Positions 1 through 11,600 of a stretch of DNA of 64,000 nucleotides are shown here, in pieces. The DNA is taken from NCBI GenBank assembly GCA_949752735.1, contig OX457044.1, forward strand, positions 11,827,294-11,891,293, given 5' to 3'. The translations under genes were made by a program, and so were the position numbers. Under the pieces are notes generated by a model. The model made no database searches. It saw nothing but the letters and a program-made list of their open reading frames with translations, and was not told where the DNA came from. Positions within the stretch are counted from its first letter, which is position 1, and every line of letters begins with the position of its first letter. The DNA comes from Lumbricus terrestris. Its lineage: Eukaryota; Annelida; Clitellata; Crassiclitellata; Lumbricidae.

Positions 1-93
1 AGTGTTCAAAGTGTTTGAATGTTCAATAAAGTTCAAAACAGATATATCTACAATATCGAGTGAAGTGACTGCTTGCCATTGCTGGTGCCAATA

Positions 94-524
94 GGGGCCG
101 TCCATAAAGTACGTCACGCTATTTTTGACCATTTTTGACCCTCCCCTCCCCCTGTCACACACTGTCACAAATCTCGGACCCCCCCTAAAGTACGTCACAC
201 TTTCGAACAAATTTTTTTTAAACATAACCATTTACCTACCCTCTAAACCCTAGGATACTATCCCTAATCCCTCTGATAGTGACGTGTGTCCCTAAACGCT
301 TTGAAAGTGACGAGAAATCAACTTTTATCCCACCAGGCCGGGTTTTAGACACGCTTGGCCGGGCCGGGTTGGATTTTAGGTACTAAGAACAAACAAAATA
401 AACAAGAATTTAAAAAATAAATGTGTGACGTCACACATGGCCTGACCCCTCCCTCCTGTCACAAACTGTCACACTTTCTTACACCCCCTCCCCCTGGAGC
501 GTGACGTACTTTATGGACGGCCCC
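94..524. mobile_element. MITE, 431 bp, 27-bp perfect terminal inverted repeats
   Basis: The left end (94-120, starting GGGGCCGTCCATAAAGTACG) and right end (498-524) are exact reverse complements over 27 bases. ATA lies directly outside both ends (91-93 and 525-527), consistent with a 3-bp target duplication. The interior has no plausible reading frame and is rich in CCCCT and GTCAC runs. Ends of this kind with a 3-bp duplication would fit a PIF/Harbinger-type nonautonomous element, but the superfamily is inferred. Confidence 0.85.
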
Positions 525-704
525 ATAGATTCCCTTCCGAGCTGCTGCAAAATTCGTCTTCTGTGCGTCGTCTGTGCCTGCTATAGGCCTACTCGTTTCT
601 TACCACATTTAAACTGCATTTCTTATCAGCGTAGCTTGTTCTGGTCTTTGCGTTCTCTTCTGCGCACCCGATCATCAGATCTAAGGGGCGACGCGATGTC
701 TTCT

Positions 705-1080
705 GGGGTGTCCCGTCAAAAGCGCGCAGGACAAGAGCACGCCGACATAAGCGCGACCCGTCAAATAGCGCGCAGGACAAAAGCACGCCGACATAAGTGC
801 GACCCGTCAAAAAGCGCGCAGAACAAAAGCGCGCCGACATAAGCGCGACCCGTCAAAAAGCGCGCAGGACAAAAGCGCGCCGACATAAGCGCGACCCATC
901 AAAAAGCGCGCAGGACAAAAGCACGCCGACATAAGCGCGACCCGTCAAAAAGCGCGCAGGACAAAAGCGCGCCGACATAAGCGCGACCCGTCAAAAAGCG
1001 CGCAGGACAAAAGCGCGCCGACATAAGCGCGACCCGTCAAAAGCGCGCTGGACAAATGCGCGCCGACATAAGCGCGCAGT
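705..1080. repeat. 44-bp minisatellite, about 8 copies
   Basis: A unit of 44 bases containing GCGACCCGTC, then AAAAAGCGCGCAGGACAAAA, then GCGCGCCGACATAA is repeated head to tail with few changes; the last copies are more diverged. It is much more G+C-rich than its surroundings. Both strands stay open for stretches because of the repeat, which explains the short spurious reading frames here. Confidence 0.93.
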
Positions 1081-1098
1081 CAACAAGATATAGACTAA

Positions 1099-2405
1099 CA
1101 TACACAGACAAAAAATGAAAAAACTCACGAACAAGCTCATCTGCAATTGTCTGGCAAATCTGCAACCAGTAGGTAGCGAACCTCCTTGAATCTTTCAGTT
1201 TCCTTTAAGTCTCATCAATCGGCAACGGAAATTACAAAGCAGTTGTTAATTTAATTTCTTAATTTTGTGGACTAACAACTTTCATCAAAATAGGTGGTTA
1301 AATCGTTGTCGTGATGAAAGGCTTTGAATACAGGCCACATGTAGGTGAGAAGTATAGGTTTGCTTTCATTTAAGACAGGCGAAGTGAAAGTAGGCCTACA
1401 GTCTTTGGCTTTGGTCCACGCCGCGCGCTTATGTCGGCGCGCATTTGACCCGTGCGCGCATTTGTCGGCGCGTTTTTGTCCTGCGCGCTAATGACGGGGC
1501 ACCGTCTTCTGGAACTGATTTCTAGCCCGGATGTTGCTGAAATTGGTTGCACGTCATCTGGTGGACTCCACGGCTGTTCCACTGATCATTTCTTTACTCC
1601 ATATTTCGCCATTGCTTGCACTGCCTTCCTCATTTATCCACTCCACAGTTTCGTTTAGGAAATAGCTGTGTTGACCAACAAATTTGCAGGAGAACGTTTT
1701 GCACAACTTTTCGTAACGCTAAAACTAACCTTTCAATAGCCATTAGTGGGGCAGCCTAGGCCTATACACAAACAAACAAACAAACAAACAAACAAAAGGA
1801 CGAGCTTATATACTTTTATAACAGATTTCGTCGCTCAGTCAAGAAGCGTTATACAAATGCAATACAAACTTATCTTATAGTACCAGTATACTTCGCATTA
1901 GTCATGAGGGGCGAGAGACATAAAGAGATCGAAGTGTAGTTTCAAAACTTTCAAGTGTGGAACATTCAAGTATGCTGCTCTGTAAATTGTTCAGGTGATT
2001 TCGGCGGATGTTTCGGGCTTTTCCTCGGAGGAAGCATTCTGTCCTTCTTCGAGCTTCTGGATCTTCTCATCTACAACCTCATCGTTAAGATGTCGAGCAT
2101 GAAGAAGACAAGGATCAATGTCCGACCAAGTCCAGAAGTCCAGGATCCTCGTCCACGGTCCGGAGTTAAGGTTCATCCTCTTCCGAATTACGACAATCCA
2201 CCTTTGAAATCAGTTCGAATTGAATGAACAATTCAATGCATCGACCACATCATGTTTATGCATCTCAACATTTAATATAATTAGTTGCACTTTAGCTTTT
2301 CCTTAGTTGCTGCTTTCGACATTACTATCCTATGCTATTACTGTGCTATTTACGGATTAGTAAAGCACGTACCTTTCGCAGTACAATCTAATCAGAGGCG
2401 CTCCT
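1099..2405. other. Gene-free stretch
   Basis: Apart from the inverted minisatellite fragment and a (CAAA)n run at about 1766-1797, I see no exon with credible splice sites here. An open frame at 1955-2227 on + has no recognisable domain and unconvincing composition. Confidence 0.5.
1418..1498. repeat. Inverted fragment of the 44-bp minisatellite
   Basis: This stretch reads as the reverse complement of the array at 705-1080 (GCGCGCTTATGTCGGCGCGC, then TTGTCCTGCGCGC). About 340 bases of unrelated sequence separate the two, so they form a loose inverted pair. Confidence 0.75.
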
Positions 2406-2545
2406 AGTCCTTAAGTCCTTCACTCGCAATTGCTCAGCGCTTCGGCGTGAAACTCAGTTTCAGTGTCCGCGCTGTAGTCGGGAGCGCTGCTGCGTAGAAC
2501 CTTGAAGGGGCGCTATAACAAGTGTACATACAAGCAAAAACTCAC
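2406..2545 (+). mobile_element. SINE, 3' part only
   Basis: The sequence from AAGTCCTTCACTCGCAATTG through GGCGCTATAACAAGTG matches the body and tail of the tRNA-headed SINE at 24574-24782. The tRNA-like head is missing, so the copy is 5'-truncated. Confidence 0.7.
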
Positions 2546-2902
2546 TGAGAAAGAAAAGATTAATACAACGGGCAGAAACAGTAGTGTCTCCAGATAAAAT
2601 CTGAGTACGAATTATAGCAGGAAGGTCATTCAACAGCTGAGGGCCAACAAAGGCAAAGACACGATTCTGGGCTGTGCACATGGCAGTCGGAGACCGTCGT
2701 ACGGTCTAAAGAGCGACGGTTCAATGGTAGCTGAGATAGATCGCCTAACAAGCTCACAGAGGTAGCGAATAGCTTGACCAAAAACATCTTTTATATAGAT
2801 AACAAAGAGAATTTTAAACTGAATCCGATCAGTTAAGGGAAACCATTGTAGGTGCTCAGTCTTAAGAGTCGAAATGTGAGAGAAATGATGCTTAGTTAGA
2901 TT

Positions 2903-4083
2903 TAGTGGTGGCGCTAGGGGCCGGGGCTAAGTCGGTTAGATTGGTATCCGGACTTTACCCCCCGGCCCATTACCCCCTGCCATTACCCCCTGCCATTACC
3001 CCCGCCCATTACCCCCCGTAGGACATTACCCCCTGCCATTACCCCCCGGTCTGCTTACATTTAGGGCCAGTTTATGTACGTTAGTATGCATGTATGTATG
3101 TATGTGTGTATGTTTGTATGTATGTATGTATGTATGTATGTATGTATGTATGTATGTATGTATGTATGTATGTATGTATGTATGAATGTATGTATGTATG
3201 TATGCATACATATATGTAAGTATGTATGTAAGCATAAAATACATACATACGTGCGTGCATACGTACATATGAATATGCATACATACATAAATGCTTACAT
3301 ACAAACTTACAATACATACATACTGATATACATATATACTTACATACATACTTACTTACATACATACTTATATACATACCTGAATACATACCTACATACA
3401 TAAATGCTGACTAACATAATACTCACATGCATACTTACACACATGCATACATACATACATACATGCTGACTTACATAATATTCACATGCATACTTACACA
3501 CATGCATACATACATACATACATACATACATACATAAATACATACATACATACCTACATACATACATACATACATACATACATACATACATACATACATA
3601 CATACATACATACATACCGGGTACATACATACAAACGCACATAAACTGGCCCTAAATATAAGCAAACCGGGGGGTAATGGCAGGGGGTAATGTCCTACGG
3701 GGGGTAATGGGCGGGGGTAATGGCAGGGGAGTAATGGCAGGGGGGTAATGGGCCGGGGGGTAAAGTCCTAGACCCTGATCCGGGAGCCCCTATAAAAGGC
3801 AACCCGGGGCTAAGCCCCCTAAAAAAAGGCCATCCGGTTTTTTCACATGTAAAACTGAAATATTTCCACGATAGGCTTGCTAAAATGAAACACATATATG
3901 AGATTTCGACCAAGTGACTAAAAAAAGGTCGTCAGAAATTTTTACGTATGAAAAATGGACAATTTCCATGAGATTTCGGCCGGATGACTAAAGAAAAGGT
4001 CGTCAGAAATTTTGGCGGATGAAAATGGACAATTTCCTCCGCGAGGATTCAGCCCCAAAACTGAAATCCTGGCGCCGCCACTG
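2903..4083. mobile_element. hAT-like nonautonomous element with 8-bp target duplication
   Basis: The left end TAGTGGTGGCGCTAGG and the reverse complement of the right end CAGTGGCGGCGCCAGG match at all but a few bases. GTTAGATT flanks the element at 2895-2902 and again at 4084-4091. An 8-bp duplication and ends of the CAGTGGCG type are typical of the hAT superfamily. The right part (3780-4083) carries repeated 'GGTCGTCAGAAATTTT' and 'TGACTAAA' blocks also found at 58909-59257 and 62897-63195. A foldback unit occupies 2951-3768 inside it. No transposase is visible. Confidence 0.85.
2951..3768. repeat. Foldback unit: about 130-bp inverted arms around an ATGT/ACAT microsatellite
   Basis: Left arm 2951-3080 (GACTTTACCCCCCGGCCCAT, repeated 'CCATTACCCCC' blocks, then TTAGGGCCAGTTTATGT) is matched almost perfectly in reverse complement by 3635-3768. 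Between the arms the first half is mostly (TATG)n and the second half (CATA)n, so the microsatellite is itself palindromic. The single strand could form one hairpin of about 800 bases. It lies wholly within the hAT-like element. Confidence 0.9.
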
Positions 4084-4092
4084 GTTAGATTT

Positions 4093-5672
4093 GTAATTTA
4101 AATGCAGAAGTGCTTCCGTCTGTTATGTGGACCGGATGTATCAATGACACACGAGTCTTTTTTCATAGTTTCCGGGGTCTTTGCAGTGGATTAGTTTCTT
4201 AGAAAGTTAGAATTAGTAGCGCCTATATGCGACATCGGCCTACGTGTATAAGAACCTAAAACAGCCGTTTTCTCGTCATTTGCTCACTGATTAGGCTAAA
4301 GACTGCTTTTCGCCAAATCTAAGATCTATTAGAACGGAATCGATTGTAGACTTCGATTAAGTCAACGAAATTGTCGATCGATTGATTGGAATTCGTCTGA
4401 ATGAAACATATTGTGCAGACGAGTTGACTTATTTCCGGATTGCCATCAGTAGGCCTATCATCTAGCCTATCTGACGCTAAACAATCATCGGTTTCAGTGC
4501 ATCAATATTGTAAAACTTTTAGTCTTTTCCATGGATTTTTATTGCTTAGAAACTTTGATGATAATTTGATAAACATATGCGTCATCTATAGAGCCAATCA
4601 AAGTCACATGTTTTAAAAAATCACACAAAATCCTAAATTTATCCAAAATAAGCCTAAGGATAGGCCTATTCTTATAATGATAATTGCAACTACAGATCTT
4701 TTCAGGCTTGAAATATGCTTAATCTTTCTTAATAGGCCTATCAGGTTGTGCATATTTAATTAGGTAGGGCAAAATTAAGAGATGGCCATTTCTTACATCA
4801 TGGTATGGCGATTAATGTATTGTTTACCGTTGAAATTTAAAATGAATTCCTACTATTTATCTTTGAATACGGAAGTCAGAGAGCGTTATTTATTCATTCA
4901 AGCTTGGTAGTGTTGGTTTGTAAGTTGACGATTCGTGAAAGGGCCGGGTAAGACCGTAAGATCGAGTTGTGATTAAAATGTTTTGTAAACCGTCTGTTGT
5001 TCCCAATCATATTGATGTAAACCCAAAATGTGATGCTTTGTCACCGTCTTGGTGGACAATCTATAGATTTTGTTATAGCCTACAGGATCTTTGATCAAAA
5101 TGGCAATGGTTATCAGAAAATTTTAATTTGCATTAGGCTTCATGCGCCATGGTATAAATATAGTCAAGATCAGGGCCAGCCTTAAACACAGGCAAAACAG
5201 GCAGTTGCCTGCATGGGGCGCAACATCTGGGGCACCATTTTTCCAAAAATATGTTTGACAGTTTTAGATTTGTAATTTCTTGGCCAGCTTTTCAATTCCA
5301 ACAATTATTTTAATTTTCAAAACATTTCCAGAGTTTAGTCCACTAACAATTAACCGTATCGTGGAATTCTAGTAGGCCTATCTACCAAAATAGTGCAGGC
5401 CGTCTGTTCTGCTAGTAGTGAAGATATATGTATTCTGTGATAATGAGTATGGAGCGTTTGGCAAGCTTGATTGATAGTAATAATTCATGACATAAAGAAT
5501 AAGGGAAACAAAGGCTACGCTATCGGGAACAAAAAAAACGTTGATCAACAATGAAAATATTTTTATCGTCAAACTCCGATGTACTCCGATCATGCTCGGC
5601 GCAGTTTTGAAAAGGCATCGGATCGAATTTTGTAAACTTCCGGTCAGGATTTGTTATTTCGAAAATTTGAAA
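4093..5672. other. SLX1 upstream region
   Basis: A+T-rich sequence with scattered AGGCCTA words. At about 5166 'CAGGGCCAGCC' followed by 'AACAGGCAGTTGCCTG' resembles one end of a hAT element, but I found no partner end. No other gene is apparent; the SLX1 promoter is expected near the 3' edge. Confidence 0.4.
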
Positions 5673-8600
5673 ATGGTTCACGAAATTGAAAATTTCTATG
5701 GAGTGTATCTGCTGTTTTGTACGAATCCGAAGTACAAGGGACGCACGTACATTGGGTTTACAGTGAATCCAAACAGGAGAATTCTGCAGCACAATAGAGG
5801 TCGTCAGGCTGGTGGCGCCAGAAGAACACACGGAAGAGGCCCCTGGTAAATAAATCGTCAATTACATGCAGATATATTAGATTGCGGCCGAAGGTTGCTG
5901 TGTATGATGACGACAAGTAAGGGCGAAACTATAGGGCGTAATTGCAGAACACGGGACCGCTAGTTTTTAGCGATTTTAGTGTAGTATAGTATATAGGGTA
6001 ATCCTCTAGTTTAGGTGCTTTTATTATTTTGCACTGTTATACGGGATAGTTATCAGCAATAGTTTGAAGGAAGACATTGAAAATGTTTTCCCCTTTGAAC
6101 TATAAAAGAAAGCTGAAATAGAAGCTGGATTAATGAAAAACGCATGAGTAATAGAAGCTGGATTAATGTTTTAACAGATCTGAAACAGAAGCTGGATGAA
6201 TGATAAAACTCTTAAGAAATGGAAGCTGGATGAAGGTTTTCTATATTTTAAATAGAAGCCGGATGAATGATAAAAAGCTTTAAAAATGGAAGTTGGATGA
6301 TGGAGATATTAGGTTAAATCGAAGCTGGATGAACGAAGAAGACGCTTTAAAAATATAAGCAGAACAGAGGTGTTTTTATACCTGACAAAGAAGCTGGATT
6401 GACGAAAATAACACATTAACACTGGAAGCATGATGAAGGTGTGTTATTGCTTAAATAGAACCTGAATTGACGAAAATAACGCGGGAGAAATAGAGGCTGG
6501 ATAAATGAAAAACATAATACTGTATAGAGGACAAATGGGTATGTCCAATGCGTTTTAGAGAGTACTTAACACCTTTGTGCTCTAATACAGTCGATATTCT
6601 CGCACCAAAACAGCGACCAAAGACTAGTGTTGAAGAAAGCAATGCAAAATAATAAAAGCACCTAAACTAGAGGATTACCGTATATAGTATCTAATCGTAA
6701 TCTCGAGACCTCTACAGCGCCCGCAAAAGCCAAGTCGCGGGAACCAGCTTATTCACAGGCGCTTATGACGACACTAACCCTAAAACTGACCCTAACCGAC
6801 ACTCACGACGCTTAACCTGATCCTAACCGACCCTCACGACGCTTACATGGTTACATTGACCCTAACCGCTAAACTAGCGGTCCCGTGTTCTGCAATTGCA
6901 GTACCTGGGACCGCTAAAAATAGATATTACGTAATATATTTGGTAATTTTACCTTCTTGTTTGACGCATAGCTATTGGTTGTTTTTTTTTCTTCGGTTTT
7001 TCTAACTGTAACAAATAGAACCAGGATTACGCATTTCTTGAAAGATGCTACTTTGTGACCGTTCTTGATGGAAATGAGTCGCGCAATGCAGAAGGCCGCA
7101 AATATTTCTAAAGGTTTCCGCCCTTCGAATTGATTTTTGCGATTTTTACATTTTTTGAATTTACTTAATATAATGTATCAAGAATCCATTAAAGCCTAAT
7201 TTATTTTGTTGTTTTCAGTGTGTTATTCTTGCAAATTAATCAACCAATAAGAAATGAAACCTGAATACAAAACCATTGTGTCAAATTTTGAACCCATCGA
7301 CACTGATTCGACAGCGTCCACCTGGGCCACCTGACGAAAGACATGGCTGTTATTCGTTGTTTGAAAGCTTAATGTTTGAACTTTCTAATTAAGCTTAATA
7401 ATTACTATATTTGCTGTTTACTATTAAATATTATTTATTTATATAGGTAGAGAGTAAACAATCACTGGGCAAAAGGAAACATTGATAAAGTACGAATTAG
7501 TAAACTGTGATGCATCACATTTATTACAGAATTTTAAAAATCAGTTCTCTTGCAATATACATTGTACATACTCATTGTTATCTGATTTTTTAATCAAGCC
7601 ACGCCCGCAAAACTATAAATATACTGTAACTTGTTCTATTTTTAGCGGTCCCAGGTACTATAGTTTCGCCCAAGAAAGTTTTTTATATAATCTGGGACTA
7701 ATGTCGAAGGGATATGGAACCGCAATGTCCTCTCAGCCAATCATAGATCGTGTATTCTGATGCGTCATAGGCGAACCGGATAAACAGCAGAGTAATTTTG
7801 AAGTAAGTTGCATCGTTTCGATGGTTTTAATCGTCATCCATATAATCTCTACACCATAGTCTCAGGCGTCATCACCAAAGAGTTCGTCTAAACTTATATT
7901 GCTCCAATCACAAGATTTATTTTATTCGTAAGTTCTCTTTATTGTTAAATTAATTCGTTTTTCGCTATGACAGTCGTCAACAAAGCAAACGTCAACAAAA
8001 CAAACTTTAATGACCAGGTGAGACCTCCCCAAAAAATGTCCTGGATGCATATATCCAAAGTTATGTCTTATTACGGTGTCTTTCTACAGTGTCTGCTGTG
8101 TCTTATTACAGTGTCTTTCTAGAGTGTCTGTTGTGTCTTATAATACTCTTATTACAGTATCTTTCTAGAGTGTCTGTTATAATGTCTTATTACATGGTTA
8201 ATGTCTTAAAATAATTAGGATAAATGGAAGATTCTGCCACTGAAGAACTACTAGAGTAACTAGAGTGACAGAATCTTTGACAAAAGACTCGGACACTGTG
8301 TAAACAGTATTGTTGTAATTTACCCTGGTATGTATGAAAGCACGCATGAGGGTAGCGGACATTGAGGAGGCGAATAAAGTGGATTCACCTGCTTGGACAA
8401 GGTCGATTTCTGGCCCAGTGTCACGCCTGTAACATTACATCTATGAGACACTGGACAACCTGTTCTTTTTTGTTTAGACTGTGCATGTATGTTGTAGGGA
8501 GATGGTTTTAATAGTTCATGGATTTCCTAACATGATATCAGCCCTCAGAGTAAGTACACATTGTTTAGTTTAAGTTGTTGTTTCAGTGTAATGCTGACTC

Positions 8601-11600
8601 ATTCGTGTCTTTTCAAAATTTTACATTTATGATTAACACTTATGAAAGACTGCCAGGACGGAACTCTTGTAGAAATTGACAAAAACTTTGCATTTTGTGG
8701 AATTTTGTCGATTGCACAGAGGTCAGAGGATGACAAGTGCACGATGAATAGCATAAATAACATGATGAATAGCATAGATAACATGATGAATAGCATAAAT
8801 AACGTGATGAATAGCATAAATAACATGATGAATAGCATAAATAACATGATGAATAGCATAGATAACATGATGAATAGCATAAATAACGTGATGAATAGCA
8901 TAAATAACATGATGAATAGCATAAATAACATGATGAATAGCATAGATAACATGATGAATAGCATAAATAACGTGATGGATAGCATAAATAACATGATGAA
9001 TAGCATAGATAACATGATGAATAGCATAAATAACATGATGAATAGCATAAATAACGTGATGAATAGCATAAATAACATGATGAATAGCATAGATAACATG
9101 ATGAATAGCATAAATAACGTGATGAATAGCATAAATAACGTGATCGAATGAGGTTTATGAACGAGATGTCAATACTTGAATCGGATCAATGTCATGTCTA
9201 TTTAGTTTTACTTATTTGTCACTTCAGTTCAGGTTATTGTACTGCACAATGTTCTGTAATTAGCCATCTCCTGCTTATTCTATTTATTCTATTTACCACA
9301 CCACTTCGTAATCATTAATTTATATAGTGCCACTTCAAGAGAAACTCCTCAGAAGCACTCCCAACCTGACACCAAACCACAATCAAAGAGAATGGTTTTC
9401 GGATGTTTGCAGAAAAGGGACACAAAAGGACAAAGAAGTTCATTACGAAAACTTATAACTTATATAGGTAACTTATTCCAGAAAGATGGACCGACCATGG
9501 CGAAGTTTTTATGCAGCACTGTAGAAGTTGAGTTTCTACTTACTGACGGCTCTCTCGAGTCTTGACTATCATTTCATATGTTGAGAATATGTTTCAGAAT
9601 ATGTTTCAGAACTTAACCGGTTTTTGCTGTTCTTGCTCACTATCTATTTCCTTCGTTTTTCAGTGATGTTCAGTCCTTGATGCATAGTAATTAACCAAAA
9701 GCATTCTGAATTGAATGAAGAGGCTTATAGCTGACATGGCAATCACTAATTTAACATGCTATGCTGTCAATATATATCCTCTACAGGTGTGAGAACAGAG
9801 TTACTCATTTTATTGTTGGCTTACCCTTGCCCACTTCTCTATTTTTGATAAAGTTTGAACCTTGTCAAGGTGATATAATTTCTTTGGACTTGTTACTGGC
9901 ATAGTAATTTACTCTTGGTTGATTTGTAGTAAGTTTAGTGTGGAAATGTTTAAGATTTTGATTAAATTCGTTTCGTAACTTGCTTAAATTTCAGTTACAA
10001 TTTTGTTTTGCTTTTACAATTTTTGTTGATGTTTCTGTTTGCAATATTTGTGCAGTTTGAATGGGCCTGGACTAAACCCAATGATTCAAGGCGCCTGCGA
10101 CATGTGCCCAAAAAGAAGAACTCTGAGAAAAAGTTTAACTACTGTGTTCGTGTGCTTAGTGAAATGCTGCGAACGGGACCTTGGAACCGATTGCCTCTCA
10201 CAATACGTTGGCTCAAACAGGAATACATGGTATATGCAAATCAGCTGAATTCTTCTGTCTACATATTAGGGAAAATATATTTATTTATCTTTCAGAATTA
10301 TATCATTTCAGCTAATTTTGTACTTGTTCCTTTCACTCCACAATCATTTTGCCAGAGACAGAGACACTTTCAATTAATTAAAATTCCCAGTTTATTTAAA
10401 GCTAGTTAGAGGGAAGGAGGCAGGGATTGCATTTGCTATGGAAGACAGTATTTTTTCTGAGATGATGGAAGATCTATCCAATAAAATCAATAACAATTGT
10501 AAAACCTAAGCAAATACTCACTATTGCAGTGCATTATAAGTTTTATGTGAAGCTTTACTTTTGTCAGAAAGTTAATAACTTGAGTTGCTGTTTGTTTTTG
10601 CTGGAAATCCTTCTTTAATCTCTCAAACAGCATTTCATTAACATTTTCTTCAGTTGAAATATAGCAACTCTAGCCTTCAGCAGTCATATTTCATCTGTCT
10701 TGTATTTTACAGAAACAAAAGCAATAATATAATCTTAACTCTGACTATTACTCTCCCCCCATAAAAAGTGAATCTGCATTGATAAAACTGAAATGACTGT
10801 GAAATTTAATATCTATGTGTATATATAAAAAAATTATGTGATATAAACACACACATTTTTTTTCTTTCTTGCATTTGCTATAGCGCCCCCCTTCAAACTT
10901 GATCCTAACAATATCTGTTAGTGATTTCCATGATAAAAAAACTGTTTTTTCACTGGCCATCACCTTGGAAGTGAGATGAGGTGAAGGTTCAAATATTACA
11001 CGGCCGTATTGCCATGTTTTAGTTATAATATTTAGAATTATTAGATAGAATGATTGATTTTATTGATAAATAGATGATTTTTCAGCATTGGGCAAAACAG
11101 TATCTGAGGCATGCTGTATTTTCTTTCCATTTCACTGTGTACACTGAAGCAATCCTAGATCAATGTGCAATTCCTTTGAGCAAGTGAGCACTTTCTCCAG
11201 GGTCATTTACGTTATTGCGGGTCTTTCATGTGTCTTTCTTTGCTGCAGGTTTTGTTTGATGCTCAGCATCTTCCTCCGGAGCACATGCCGATTGAGTTTG
11301 GACCAGTTAAGTGCACGAAGGTCAAATCAAAAGATGCTGAGAAGACAGACTGCGTGATTTTAGATGCAAAGACGTCAAAGGAGGAGTCTTCTTGTGTCGT
11401 CTGCCATTCCAGTTGTCAGGTAAATTGTGAAAACTGTTTTCTCATATTAAATTGCAGCAATGATGTACATGTCTGACATAATTATTGATTGAACACTACA
11501 TACAAACGAGTGGATCAAAAAATTGTATTTGTGCCAGGAATATACGAGTCTTTTGTCTTAGACATGGTGTAGACATGCAGAAGTTTACTAAGTTCAGTAT

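Noticed and set aside
705..1080. Possible CRISPR-like array
   Set aside because: Units are contiguous with no unique spacers, and the genome is animal. The same applies to the 83-bp arrays.
3026..3665. Several MYVCMYVC and HTYIHTY frames
   Set aside because: They come from the (TATG)n/(CATA)n microsatellite.
7482..7760. A 92-codon plus-strand frame
   Set aside because: It crosses the right terminal repeat of the nested element at 7637-7672, so it is not a host exon.
8599..9151. Open frames of 177 and 169 codons on opposite strands
   Set aside because: Both are read from the 21-bp minisatellite. Neither has a domain, and a 190-base lead-in is too short to support a gene.
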